Assembly: GCA_028622995.1 (NCBI GenBank)
Contig: JAJQJQ010000024.1
Coordinates: 1,426,001 to 1,490,000 of the forward strand
DNA: 64,000 nucleotides
Source: Panagrolaimus kolymaensis
Taxonomy: Eukaryota > Nematoda > Chromadorea > Rhabditida > Panagrolaimidae
Reading direction: 5' to 3'
The position numbers and the translations under genes were made by a program. Under the pieces are notes generated by a model, which searched no databases, was not told where the DNA came from, and was given only the letters and a program-made list of their open reading frames with translations. This document shows, piece by piece, positions 1-10,540 of the stretch (positions are counted from its first letter, which is position 1; each line of letters begins with the position of its first letter).

Positions 1-494
1 TGATTACGGTATGGGTAGTAATAATGGCATTATCAGGATATGGAAAATGTGAAATCACTCCACTCCATTGCATTCCAAGTTTATCTAATAATTTTTGGAA
101 GATTTCAGCTGTTTTTACTTCCTAAAAATTTTTTTAACGAAAATTGTTGCTTTTTTAGTTAGGAAAAAATTTTCAATTTTGAAAAAAAATTAATACAAAC
201 CTGTAAAGCCACAATATCAGGTTGTAAAATATTAATATGTTTAGCAATTTTATATAAACCATTTTCAACTTCCGCACCCGAAAGCCAAATATTAAATGTT
301 AAAATTCTTAGAGGTAAACCATTTTCAAGTTTTAACAAATCAATATTTGGCAAATTCATTTCTTGAACATTAGAAGCAAACGACGACGATGACATTTTAG
401 TGAAAAAAATTAAAGCAAAAACAAATGATGAGATAAATATAAATTTAAACGACGTTCTTCGTTTAATGAAAAAATGAGACAAGGCAAACACCAT
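1..494 (-). CDS. Endonuclease/exonuclease/phosphatase (EEP)-family protein, 5' part
   Basis: Partial gene; the 3' end lies beyond the left edge. Exons read as 494-201 and 121-1, joined in phase 0 across a short intron (GTTTGT...TTTTAG). The N-terminus has a positively charged stretch followed by one strong hydrophobic segment (about residues 16-33), so a signal anchor or signal peptide is likely. After a short linker comes LRILTFNIWLSG, the first beta strand of the EEP fold with its Asn, then PDIVALQEV, where the Glu is the usual metal ligand. EEP enzymes include nucleases, sphingomyelinases and inositol phosphatases. The catalytic Asp/His motifs that would separate these are outside the window, so the substrate is unknown. 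The fold is well supported; the exact role is not. Confidence 0.72.
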
Positions 495-1369
495 TCGATA
501 ACGTAGTTTGTATTTGATAAAAGTCCATCCATCTCACTGCTTTTTTTTTGTTTTGGTTTTCTTTAAAACCAAATCAAATAAAGACAAAAGCAAAAAAGTA
601 AAACGAATCAAATCAAAAGTGGCTCATAAAAAGGTTTATTAGTATTTCTTTCATTTTTTAAAAGTAAAAAAAAACAACATAAAATTGTTTTCTAAATAAA
701 CTTTTTATTATGTAAAAACCAGGTAAAAAAGTCTTTCGAATCATAGTAAAAAGAAAAATGTGAGACATTTGTATTAGTGGCCGTTGCAGCATGGTTTTAT
801 GGCTACACAATAAGGGTGATTGCGGTGGTGGAACTTTTAATGGTCTCTGTGGTATCACAATAGCCGTTGTTGTTAAATTCTCGTTTTTGGAACACTGAAT
901 CAGCTGGAAATGAGTTTAGAAAAAATTCCAAATAAACGTTTGAGAGTATTGTATTTTACCTTTTTTTACATACATTAAAGTCAATGTTTATTGTTACAAA
1001 ATCAGTATTTCCAGAAGACTTGTTTGTTTAATGCTTTTTTATTCCTTTAAAAAAATTTTAAGCAAATGTTTCATTGGCTTTTTACAATCAATCTTATATT
1101 TAAACAATTTAAACAATAACCATTTAAAAGAAAAAGAAAAAGGTGAAAATGACTTTCGATGTCATTTATGAATCAATTAAGAATAAACATAATATCGCGT
1201 TCCAAATGAATAAACAAAAATAATGACCCGTTTTACAAAAAAAAAGTTGAATGGGCTTCTGAGCGAAAAAAAGAAAGAAGAAAAACATGAAATCGAAAAA
1301 AACAAAGCAAACAACATCCAAAATATTTTCTTTAAAATAATTTCATTTATAAAAGTTTCAAACATAAAA
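495..1369. other. Intergenic region between EEP gene and PP4R3 gene
   Basis: AT-rich DNA with poly-A/T runs. A short minus-strand open stretch near 711-1000 has a plausible donor (GTATGT) and acceptor (TTTCCAG). The possible exon is bounded upstream by a stop and resembles no family I know. It may be part of a short secreted protein or 3' UTR sequence. Nothing else is supported. Confidence 0.4.
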
Positions 1370-4300
1370 TTAAAATACGGGAGAATAATGGAGAACTTTT
1401 ATCTTCTTTTTTGGAGGTTGACTGACAGGTGATACAGAAACCGATGCTGGAGCACTTTTGGATTTCATTTCTCCTTCTTCATCACTTTCGTCGCTATCAC
1501 TGGAATCATAATTGACAAGAGAAGCCTAAAAGAATAAATTTATTATTAAAGTTTGAAACAAACAAAAAAAATGCAAACTACTTACCCTACGAGAACGTGG
1601 ATTTGGAATGGTTTTAATTGGAGGTGATTCAAGGGGTTCTTTTTTTGATGGGGATGATGATGAGTTATTTTGTGATGAATTTCCACCAATTTTGATTGTA
1701 ATTTTGCCAGGTTTATTTATACTTGGAGTCGTTGCAGAGCCACCAAATATGCTCGCTACACCATCGTCATCTGTATTCTTACGTTTACCAAGTGATGGAA
1801 AGTTCATTTCTGCACCTGATTTTCTCATGGGTGTAACAACATTGACCTTTGATGGAGAAGTTGTTGAGGGTTCATCATCTGGTGAAAACCCCTAAAATAA
1901 TCAAACAGTTAAACCCAAACGGTGATCCAACAAAGAAACCAACATTTTCATGTTTGCCTTCTTCATCATCACCATTAAAGAACGCATCATCATCTTCGGA
2001 TCTTTTTTCCTTCTCAAATTGATTCAATAATCTTTCAGGCAATCGCTTAGGAGAGGCTAATGCTGTTCTGGGTGATTGTTCTGCTCGTTTAATTTCATCC
2101 TCTTTTCGTTTATCATATTTCCTTCTAAACGTTTCAAATGTTTTGACATAATTGTGTTGCTCCAAATCCGATAAATGTTCAGATCCTATGTAATCAATTA
2201 AAGTACCAATGTTATCCTAAAATTCAACAATCATAACTCAATAAATATATAAACAGTATAAACATACTTGTTGAATAAACTCAAAGAGTTCCAAAAAGGT
2301 TGAATTCAACAAGTTGTACCTACTACCATTAGCATTAAAAGCTTCAACAATTGGTTGAAATAACCTTCTATCACGAATATGACGATGATAAACTTCATCA
2401 CGAAGATCAAGAATGCGACGAATAAATCTACATACTTCTGAAAAAGCATAACAAGGTCAAAATGGAATACTGAAGTCACAAAAGAATAAACTTACTTATA
2501 CACGTAAGATGATGCCTGCTTTTTAAAAATACACAAATGGATGACAAGAGATCATGTTTTATTATGTAACTTCGAATATATTGAGTGTGATTCTTAACGC
2601 AAAAAATGAGCATTGTTAAGATCATACACACTTGACGTGAAGTATAATAATCATCACGAATTAATTTACCATTCAAAATACAATCCGTTATTGGCTTAAT
2701 CATAAATGGCATACATCGCTCATAAAAGAACGATAAAAATGCTTCACAATCACCACGGGGTTGAGCATCTGGATCAAGGATGATTCGAACTATTTCAGCC
2801 ATATTTCGTGCATTTGTGAATTCCGCATCACGATCATACACCAAATACCGAAACATCTTATTAATCAATAGCGATTCCTATAAGTAAAGGTTAATGAAAG
2901 CTGCAAACAAAGATAAGTAAACTAACATCATCAAGAGCTGATTGCTTCATTAAAAAGTGACGAAAAGAACCAAGAGAAAAATCCACAATCAAGCTCAAAA
3001 GTTCAACGCAGATAGCTTGAGTGGATGAAATTGAACTTGAAATACATGGATCCAATATTTCAAAGACATCATTATCCATCAACATATTAAAAAATTGCTC
3101 TCTTCCTTGATTTGCTGATGGTTGTAAAGCTTGAGCACAAGTAACAAATTCTTTTAAAAATCCAGTTAAATCTTTTTGTCGTTGTGGGGAAGTATCCTTG
3201 CTTTTGAGCTCATTAAACAGTTGCTTCAATAATTGTTTATCAGCCTAAAAAAATGGATAATTTAGTGCCCATAAAAGGAAAAGAAAGAACTAACCATTAG
3301 TTTGGAGACGATTTCAATTCGATTGAAAAAGATGCTACTTGCTAAAGTTGATAATAAATTTTCTTCGAATATTGATGGGGCCGGTAAACAAATATCTTGA
3401 AGGTATTGAAGGCGATAAGTTTCAGTGATTTTATCCTTAAGCTCTTGATTAGCAATAGGCAACACTTCACGAAATTGAGCTTTATCAAATAAAAATTGCC
3501 TATGCTTCTTTGGCTTTCTAACGGTTGAATCATATTCAAGCATACCAATCAAATGACGAAAATATCTTTCACTTATAAGTTCATTCAATAATGCTTGGGA
3601 ATTTAGCATAAACATATCTTTTGTTATTGCAGCCATTGATGATAAAGTGCTTGGGTCTTCAAGATCTTCCGCCATTTCGAACATATCACAAAATTTTGCC
3701 AAATATCTGAAGAAAAGAAGGATTTCAATATAACTTCCAAAAGTGATAATAATGAAAGCTTACTCTCCACGTAAAAGAGAATTTGCAATAACTTCTCGCG
3801 TATTATTGCTTGACATACTGGAGCTGATCAAGGTTTCTAATTCTGATACATGCGTCATATCACATGGTGGTAAAGAGATGGTTTGACCCCAACCTCCACT
3901 TTCACCTGAATCACTTTCTTGATCATCTTCAATTGTGGTTTCAGATGCCTAAAAAACGCGTTCAAATGAATCCCGTCATTAACGCAAAAAAGCATACCTG
4001 AATCTTACAAATGTTGTAGTAAACATCTTCACAACCTTGCTTCTCTTGAAAGCTTAATGCAAGATCAATTGTATCACTTTCTGACCAAACTATTAATGTA
4101 CCCTATAAATGCGGAACGTAATAAATGTAAGGCACGTTTTGTTATATGCTTACTTGCTGCCTTTGATAGTTGACTGATTCAGTAATTCGAGATTCAAGGA
4201 TGTTTGTTTCTGCAAATGGCAAAAATTAGTTTATTTGAATAACTAGCAACTAAAGCAACTTACCCTCGTTTTCCAGCCTTACAATCAAATACCATTCATC

Positions 4301-4834
4301 GAGCTTCTTAGGAGACCTGACACATGCAACATGTCCAGTACCTTTATCATCCCATTGTTTCTGCTCACAAAGCACGTAAAGTTTGACTCGATTATGATGA
4401 GTCTTAAAAGGTTTTATTTTAGTTTTAGCATTGTTGGAATAATAACTTACTCGAACAAAGCTTACATTATTTAATGGGTTTTCTTCTTCAGTATTATTCT
4501 CATTATTAGTTGTTTCTGCTACATCACTCGTACTCGGGCCAGCCGAACTTTCTTCTTTAGTAGCTTTGTCATTTTCTTTTTCGTTTGATTCCTCATTACT
4601 ATTTTCTGGTGACTTCTCCTGTCCCAATATCGACTCAACATCAGCTGCAGTCAATGCACGTTGAGGTAGACCAGCTTCAGGTGAGGCTGTGGAAGGAACG
4701 GCGGGCGTGGCAGTTTCAACTTCATGAGATTCCTGAGGGTTTGATTCTGAATTTTCTTGGGCTTCACTCTTTTCTTCTTCATGTTCATCGATATTCATGC
4801 CGTTTTCAACAACTTCAGACATATCTATTTCCAT
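1370..4834 (-). CDS. smk-1: Serine/threonine-protein phosphatase 4 regulatory subunit 3 (SMEK/SMK-1)
   Basis: PP4R3 targets the PP4 catalytic subunit to substrates. In nematodes it acts in the nucleus in stress, longevity and DNA-damage responses. Exons read as 4834-4264, 4209-4154, 4102-3998, 3948-3764, 3706-3296, 3245-2927, 2877-2496, 2437-2268, 2216-1944, 1891-1586 and 1525-1370, phases consistent, 977 aa. A ~148-residue acidic low-complexity N-terminus precedes the EVH1-like domain ([20 protein letters not shown]). The long conserved helical repeat region follows, with the family match around [17 protein letters not shown]. The C-terminus is acidic/Ser-rich and has PPKKKIKV, a likely nuclear localisation signal. 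Positions 4403-4450 form a stop-free 48-nt segment with perfect GTAAGT and TTTTAAG ends just before the EVH1 domain. If spliced, the protein is 961 aa. Family assignment is firm; the N-terminal extension is longer than in mammalian SMEK proteins. Confidence 0.9.
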
Positions 4835-5877
4835 ATATTATTGCGAAAGAAAATCAAATCAATCGCATTACCATTAAGCGGGGAATAATCGATGAGTAAA
4901 AGATAATAAATATCTGAATCAATACAAAAATAAGTAAGGATATGTAATTTATATACAAGGAGAAGATTAATCATACATCAAAAAGACACGAAAGAAAAAA
5001 ACATGAATACAAAGTATATTTTTTTTATTAAAACAAAAAAGTGTGAGGAAATCATAAATAAGATTTATTGTTTTGGTTTAGTATGCTTGTAAACACATAT
5101 TAATCTATTACGCTGATTTTACTTAAATGAATTTAAAGTTAACAGTAATACCAAGTTTATTAAAATTTGTGAAACTTCATCAACATTTTTTTTTGCGCAA
5201 TTGCAAAAAGTCGCGCGCATCCGGGAGAAGAAAAATAAAAAGAAAATGGAACCCCTGAATTTCGTTGTATGACATCGACTCTGTAATCAAAGCGGCAAAT
5301 TTAAACGTTGTTGTTTACAACTTTTTTTTATTATTCTCTTCATTCTTCAGAAGTTTGTTTAATTAATTTTTAATAAAAAAAATGTATTAAAATTTAGCTT
5401 TGCGTTATCGTTGATAGTTCTTACAAATGTTATTCCATTATTAACTGCTTCTAAATGGAATGGGCGAATCGAATCCTCTCGAGTTTCTTTGCTTCCTCTT
5501 TTTTTGTTTGTTGCAACTTGCTGCAATCTGTTATTTTTTTATCTTCCTTCCCTCATTTTTTTCTTCAATCAATTTTTGCTTCTCCAAAAAATATTACCAA
5601 ATTGATTTTTTTGTTTTACATCATCCAAGCAATACTCCAACTCCTTACACAACATGTCCATTATTGATTTCCAAAAAAATGATATCATTCTCTCTTTTTT
5701 TATTGATTTCGAAAGCTTTGACATAAGCGTGACTCATTCATTTTTTCGATTTCTTACAAGCTCTCATCATTATTTCTTTTCTTTTTTCTTTCGTGGTTTA
5801 AAAAACTCGCGTTATTTTTATTTGTTTCATTCAACCTTTTTTTTACTTTCATTTTTAGCCTCATTTTCATTCAAAAA
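4835..5877. promoter_or_regulatory. Divergent intergenic region (PP4R3 / CHMP5)
   Basis: About 1 kb between two genes transcribed away from each other, so it must hold both promoters. It is very T-rich on the plus strand from 5330 onward. No defined motif could be recognised. Plus-strand open stretches here are low-complexity Phe/Leu-rich artefacts. Confidence 0.4.
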
Positions 5878-6660
5878 ATGCGTCGTTTATTTGGATCTGG
5901 TCAACCCAAAGCTCCTCCACCAAATCTCAACGATGCAATTTCAACTATTGAAGGAAGAACTGATAGTGTTGACAAGAAGATCGGTAAACTTGATGCTGAA
6001 CTCGTTCAATTAAAAGATCAAATGAAGAAAATGAGAGAAGGTCCATCAAAAAATTTGGTAAAACAGAAAGCTTTGAGGTTTGTTTGTTTTTCTTTTGGGT
6101 GTCAATTTTTTATGTTCTTTTATTTCAGAATTCTGAAGCAAAAACGTATGTATGAAGGACAAAGAGATCAACTCAGTCAACAGACATTCAACATGGAACA
6201 AAGCAACTTCGCTATTCAAGGAATGAAGGATAATCAAGTACGATATTTTCTTCCTCTTTTTATTTCGAACTTTGTTTAATTTTTGCTTTACTTTTAGGTA
6301 ACCGTTGCCGCTATGAAGGATGGCTTGAGAACAATGAAAACAGAATATAAGAAACTCAACATTGACAAAATTGATACACTTCAAGATGAAATGGAAGATA
6401 TGCTTGATATGAACAATGATATTCAAGAAGCTCTTGGCCGACAATATGATACACCTGATGTTGATGAAGCTGATTTAGAAGCTGAACTTGCAGCTCTTGG
6501 TGATGAATTAGAAATGGATGCAGATTCTAGCTTCTTGGATGAAGCTTTAACAACACCTGCTATTCCTTCACGTGATCCTGGTGCTCGCGAAAGACAAGCT
6601 GTTGGAAGTGAAATCGCTGTTGATGAATTTGGTTTACCTAAAGTTCCTGCTGCCCAATAA
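5878..6660 (+). CDS. vps-60: ESCRT-III subunit CHMP5/VPS60
   Basis: ESCRT-III proteins polymerise on endosomal membranes for multivesicular body sorting and abscission. CHMP5/VPS60 recruits the VPS4 activator LIP5/VTA1. Exons 5878-6077, 6129-6237 and 6298-6660 give 223 aa, close to the usual 219. The start MRRLFGSG with its basic helix 1 is typical of CHMP5. The core is a charged coiled coil: basic in the first half ([28 protein letters not shown]), acidic in the second ([17 protein letters not shown]). The C-terminal acidic helix [12 protein letters not shown] and the tail with FGLPKVPA match the VTA1-binding region. Intron phases agree (phase 2, then 0). It faces away from the PP4R3 gene. 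Confidence 0.93.
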
Positions 6661-6804
6661 ATTCTACCTTGTTTCATTGTATTAATCTTGTGATTTCAAT
6701 ATTATTGTATTTCTTGTGTAAATATTGTATGGAACTTTGATAAAGATATTACATTTATTTTTCTATATTAACTTTATCTAAATTGTTACAAACTATAAAT
6801 TTAA

Positions 6805-7130
6805 CTAACTATAAATAGGCGCAGTTGAAGGTTTTTCATGAATGAAGTAACTTCGAATAGCGAAAAACCATGTTGCAAGATAAATTTTAAAAAGTGTAAA
6901 ATACAATCGAAAAGCTAAAGAAATTTCACGTCGATATGTTTTTGCTTCTTTGAGATTATCTTCATATGATGCCCATGCACAACATCTAGCCATTTCAATG
7001 AAAGTTTCTTTTCGATTTGCAATTCCAAGGGATCGTTCAATAGCTCGTAAAAGATCATTCGTTTTCAAAATCAATAACATTTCTCGAGGCATTTTATCCA
7101 AAAGTTGAGAAATTTGTGGAATTAAAGCGC
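6805..7130 (-). pseudogene. Orphan last exon resembling ADCK1 (ABC1/UbiB-like kinase) C-terminus
   Basis: An open stretch of about 107 codons ending at TAG 6805, preceded by a good acceptor (AATTTTTAG, ending 7131). The residues LIPQISQLLDKMPREM and LILKTNDLLRAIERSLG match the C-terminal part of ADCK1, a mitochondrial atypical kinase. The later ARCCAWA corresponds to the family's SRCC region. The kinase core, about 400 residues upstream, is absent. The next 900 bp on this strand have no matching exon, and the following gene is unrelated. The likeliest reading is a fragment left by rearrangement or partial duplication, though a misassembly or a distant exon cannot be excluded. The reading frame is intact, so loss is recent or the fragment is still used. 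Confidence 0.6.
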
Positions 7131-8054
7131 CTAAAAATTCAGTTTGATTTGAACAAAAAAATAAAAAGTCAAAGAGAAACAATAATCTTCTCAAACAAGT
7201 ACCTTATTTTTTATTCGGTTATTTCAAACTCTGGGCTTTTTAGTTTTATCTGTTTGACCTCCAAATTTTTATGTATAACTAAAAAAAGATAAGCCGAAAC
7301 TCTTTGGAGACCAAAAAAAAAAACCGCGGTACGCGAACAAAAAATAAAGGAAGCAAGTATAAAAGGTTCGATCTCTCTCTTTTAAAAAGGAGAAAAAAGC
7401 AAAAACAAATTTTATTAAACCCAAAAACATGGATAAAAAATTTTTTGTTTTCTTTGAATGGAGGCAATATTTTTAGGAAAGAAAGAAGCTAACTAAGAGT
7501 GTAAAAGAAAAATCAAAGTCGGCGTTCATCTTTTAAAAAATAGGATTTTTATTTTTTTTGTAATAAAAACTTATGCTACAAAACAGAAAATGGACTTCTT
7601 AAAAACAATATTGAAAGGAAAATTGCTTTAAATTATTAGTGGCAAACAAATCTGTGTATGTATGTATTTGTAGTAGTATCCCAACCAATATTTTTTTTTA
7701 ATTCACAACCATGGGCTAAAAAAACAAACTTTCTTCTTTACAAACACCAAAAACATTTTGTGTTCATGTTTTTTGTTTCTCTTTCTTTCTCTCTTTTTTT
7801 TGTACACATAGTAGCTCGCTCATCTGACGATATTTGGCATTTAAAGAAACACGTTGTTGATGAAGAAAAAAAACACAGAACGCTTTCTTTTTTATTTTAC
7901 AATGACGGAAAGTGAATATTCGAAAGTATGGTTATAAAAGTCGTCAATCTTTATTTCGAAATACACATACATACATAAATTTACAAATAAACAACATAAT
8001 TATAAGCAAAATTGAAGCAGATGATTTTCTTTAGTATTGTAGTTGTACAAAATT
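7131..8054. other. Intergenic DNA downstream of tetraspan copy 1
   Basis: AT-rich, with homopolymer runs. The start of the duplicated block lies at about 7930. No coding exon or RNA gene is visible, and no upstream exon for the ADCK1 fragment was found. Confidence 0.4.
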
Positions 8055-9165
8055 TTATTGTTGTTGTTGAAGTTGATGGTGATTGAGATCATAGAAATAC
8101 AAATAACATTTGAATACAACATAAATGGCCCAAGATACATGAATTGTTTCAACGAAGCATGCAGCACCAAAACCAGCAATCAAAGAATTAGTATCAGTAG
8201 CGTAGGGTCCACTACGAATATTGTTGTATAAATGTCCTCCACCACCGCCATCAGAGTTAATATAGGCGGTTAAAATTGCAAGCAAACTACCAAGGAACAA
8301 AATTCGAAATACCATATATATAATCAAACAGCATCTTTTCTTAGTAAATAAACCAATGGGAAGACAGATTACAGCAAAAAGCGAAGAAAACATAAGAAGC
8401 AAATAAAAAGAGCCGAGATCAGGTGAAATGCCAGTTAAAACATAAATAGAAACTCCAGAAATTATAATAGTAAGAAAACCGATTACTTCAAGAACAAGAA
8501 AGACGATAGCTCCAGTTTTAACACGCATACATCCACAACAACATTGATATTTTGGATCATTTTCATTGAATTGATTTCCAACGTTAACAGCGCCAGGATA
8601 ATGTGCAACCATTGGAACACCAGCAGCAGCAGGTTCATTTACATTTGGAACACCAGCAGGTGGATCATTTGAAGCTCCAGAAGCAGGTTGATTTTGAGGT
8701 GGTACAAAATATGATGGAGGAGGAGGTTCAACCATGTTTGATGAAAGACGACGAGCACGAGAAATAATGCCAACAAAAAGAATGAATGAATAAAACTTTA
8801 TAATGAATGGTTGCGAATTTTTTTTGCAATTATGCAAATTTCCAAGAAGACCATTATTGAAATGGTGGAGTTTTCATAAATGGTGATACACCCGAGAGGG
8901 CCACCAACATGCTAACATAAGCTGCGAATTGGGTGGTGTAAGTTCTAAACCAAAAAAACGTTATTAAACTCGACCTATCTTTCAGATTTTGGGAGCTTTT
9001 GGTAATGAATAAGTTCAATACAAAATATTTGCCGCCTTGGCACTCAAGAAACCCTTCCAACAACGATCAAAACAATATCGGTTAAATTCATATTGGTGGA
9101 AATAAACATGGAACAATTAAATAAAAGTCTAACCCATAAAATAAAGATACTAGAGATGAATCAGG
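7930..9165. repeat. Segmental duplication, copy 1 (partner 13471-14762)
   Basis: This block and 13471-14762 share the 3' flank (TATAAAAGTC...CAATCTTTATTTCG, ACACATACAT), the whole tetraspan gene, and about 400 bp of upstream DNA. In the upstream part both contain CACTCAAGAAA and a stretch around CCACCAACATG. Small insertions and many substitutions separate the copies, so the event is not very recent. The copies lie in the same orientation about 5.5 kb apart with three other genes between them. Confidence 0.85.
8055..8735 (-). CDS. Four-helix membrane protein, paralogue A (LAPTM-like, nematode family)
   Basis: A single-exon reading frame of 226 aa starting MVEPPPPSYFVPP. I chose this start over an in-frame Met 34 codons upstream because the paralogue at 13562-14290 starts at the equivalent position. 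A Pro/Asn-rich cytoplasmic N-terminus (about 1-65) is followed by a cysteine cluster, YQCCCGCMRVKTGA, directly before the first of four predicted transmembrane helices. These are GAIVFLVLEVIGFL, a Phe/Leu-rich helix, a third after RCCLIIYMVF, and one near AGFGAACFVETIHVSWAIYVV. The C-terminus is FKCYLYFYDLNHH plus a short Gln run. The layout resembles LAPTM4-type and related small nematode membrane proteins. Function is unknown; a membrane trafficking or lysosomal role is only inferred. Confidence 0.72.
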   Translation of the reverse strand: MVEPPPPSYFVPPQNQPASGASNDPPAGVPNVNEPAAAGVPMVAHYPGAVNVGNQFNENDPKYQCCCGCMRVKTGAIVFLVLEVIGFLTIIISGVSIYVLTGISPDLGSFYLLLMFSSLFAVICLPIGLFTKKRCCLIIYMVFRILFLGSLLAILTAYINSDGGGGGHLYNNIRSGPYATDTNSLIAGFGAACFVETIHVSWAIYVVFKCYLYFYDLNHHQLQQQQ

Positions 9166-9725
9166 AACAAAAGCATTAATCATATGACTCAATCTACCTT
9201 TATATTTTATTTTTGATTCATTGAGTAACATTTTTTGATATTTAAAGAAAGCTGTGAAGAAAAAAAAGCACAGAGATGGGGACTTTGACGCTTGTCGCGA
9301 ATATCATCGCGATCATTCATCTCTCTCTCTCTCTCTCTCTTTTATTTTCCCGCTTTCCCAGACATGTTTACTATTTGTGGTTTCTATTACTCACACTTAT
9401 TTACATCGTCCACTAAAGATCATATCCCTTTCTATCTCTCACTCTCCTATCTCTTTCCTTATGATTCATTCTCTCTTTGTTTCAAGCCCATATAAAAGCT
9501 TCGCAGCTTTAACTAAAATTACACTTCGTTATGGGCTCGCACTTCTAAACACTCTTCGTTTGGACCTTTTGGTTTTCTCTTTTTGTAATGGATTTAAAAT
9601 AAAGAATTTATCTATCAAATTCTCGACAACGCTAATCTTTGAAGCTGTTGCTCGATCTTCGAAGATAAAAACAAAAGTAAAAAAGTAAGAAGTATTTTTG
9701 TTTTAAAAATGAAAAAAAGTTATTT
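8736..9725. promoter_or_regulatory. Upstream region of tetraspan copy A
   Basis: Up to about 9165 this is the upstream part of the duplicated block. The sequence around 8930-8995 looks like a plus-strand intron (GTAAGTTCTAAAC...TATCTTTCAG) and is kept in both copies, but the flanking frames are open in neither. A (TC)n microsatellite lies near 9321-9340. No gene is supported. Confidence 0.4.
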
Positions 9726-9806
9726 CGCCGCTAGCAAGATTTGAATTTACGCGGCGATGCCCAACAGATTTCAAGTCTGTCGCCTTAACCACTCGGCCAT
9801 AGCTGC
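9726..9806 (-). tRNA. tRNA-Ser (anticodon TGA), probably degenerate
   Basis: Read on the minus strand, the sequence starts GCAGCTATGGCCGAGTGG and contains CAGACTTGAAATCTG, a five-base anticodon stem around loop CTTGAAA with anticodon TGA. It has a variable arm of the type-II tRNA kind. The acceptor stem pairs except for A3-G70. The T arm reads GTAAA TTCAAAT CTTGC, which breaks the invariant G53-C61 pair, and the B box differs from GGTTCGAATCC by G-to-A and C-to-T changes. It is clearly derived from tRNA-Ser(UGA). The weak B box and two mismatched stems suggest a pseudogene or a barely functional copy. Confidence 0.8.
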
Positions 9807-10174
9807 CTGCATGTTAAAAAAGCTCCCGCTCATTTTTTTTCTCTCAGTGAAACTTTTCATAGCTTTCACTTTTTCATTTTTTAGGCTGCGTTTCAGCGAA
9901 CAAAATTGTTTGTAAAATTTGAATCAAAAAATTGATGTTCCAAAAGTTCATGAACAAAATTGCAAAGAAAGCTGAAAAATTTGCATGAATATTTGAATAT
10001 GCATAAAAGCAATGGACGATGTTCTTGGATTTTTTAGTTATCATCGTTGTTTCATACTTCTCAAAGCAAGTTGGTTGAAGAAAAAGTGAAGCACCTGAAA
10101 CATCATCATCAACTTCCGTGGAAGGAATTCTCTTCTCATTTCGCTCGTCTCTATCTATCTTCAAATTGAAAAAA
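9807..10174. promoter_or_regulatory. Upstream region of the small membrane protein gene
   Basis: About 370 bp between the tRNA and the start of the next plus-strand gene. Contains T-rich stretches and a pyrimidine-rich run before the ATG at 10175. No coding signal. Confidence 0.35.
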
Positions 10175-10540
10175 ATGCGTCGTCATCAATGGTTCTTTAT
10201 TCTTTCAACAACGTTGATTCTATTATCAAATTTATTCACGGCTGTCGAATGTAAAAAGAAACCAGAAGAATGGACTGAAAAAGAAAAAGCTGATTGGATT
10301 GAATTTACAGAAAAACATGGATGTAAAGTTTATTATTAGTTTTTTCTGATTATTAACCTTTGTATTTTCCTTTTTTTAGTCACTCCCGAAAAAGGTGCAA
10401 TGTATGTATGGGCTGGTGTACTTGGTGTTTCACTTTTTTCTGCAATTATCAATATGATCATATTCATTCTCGTTTGCAAAGGTGTATGTTGTAAACCAGC
10501 TAAAAAAGAAGAAATCAATCAAACTCTTGATGTCCTGTGA
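10175..10540 (+). CDS. Small single-pass membrane protein with signal peptide
   Basis: Exons 10175-10322 and 10380-10540 (phase 1 junction, GTAAAG...TTTTTTTAG) encode 102 aa. A signal peptide (MRRHQW, then a hydrophobic run ending near FTAVEC) is followed by a short charged segment (KKKPEEWTEKEKADW). One transmembrane helix follows (about 61-84, VWAGVLGVSLFSAIINMIIF), then a short cytoplasmic tail with CKGVCCKPAKK, cysteines that could be palmitoylated. Topology is type I. I do not recognise the family. Splicing restores a clean frame that joins two otherwise closed stretches, which supports the gene. Confidence 0.7.

Noticed and set aside
711..1000. Possible two-exon minus-strand short secreted protein
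   Set aside because: One splice pair looks good, but the upstream exon has a stop just before it and no start codon or signal peptide could be found.
8854..9063. Open frame upstream of tetraspan copy A that is partly similar in copy B
   Set aside because: The similarity is explained by the DNA duplication. In copy B the frame is broken, so coding is not supported.
9254..9688. Plus-strand open frames rich in Ser/Phe/Leu near a (TC)n tract
   Set aside because: They come from microsatellite and pyrimidine-rich sequence in an upstream region; no motif seen.
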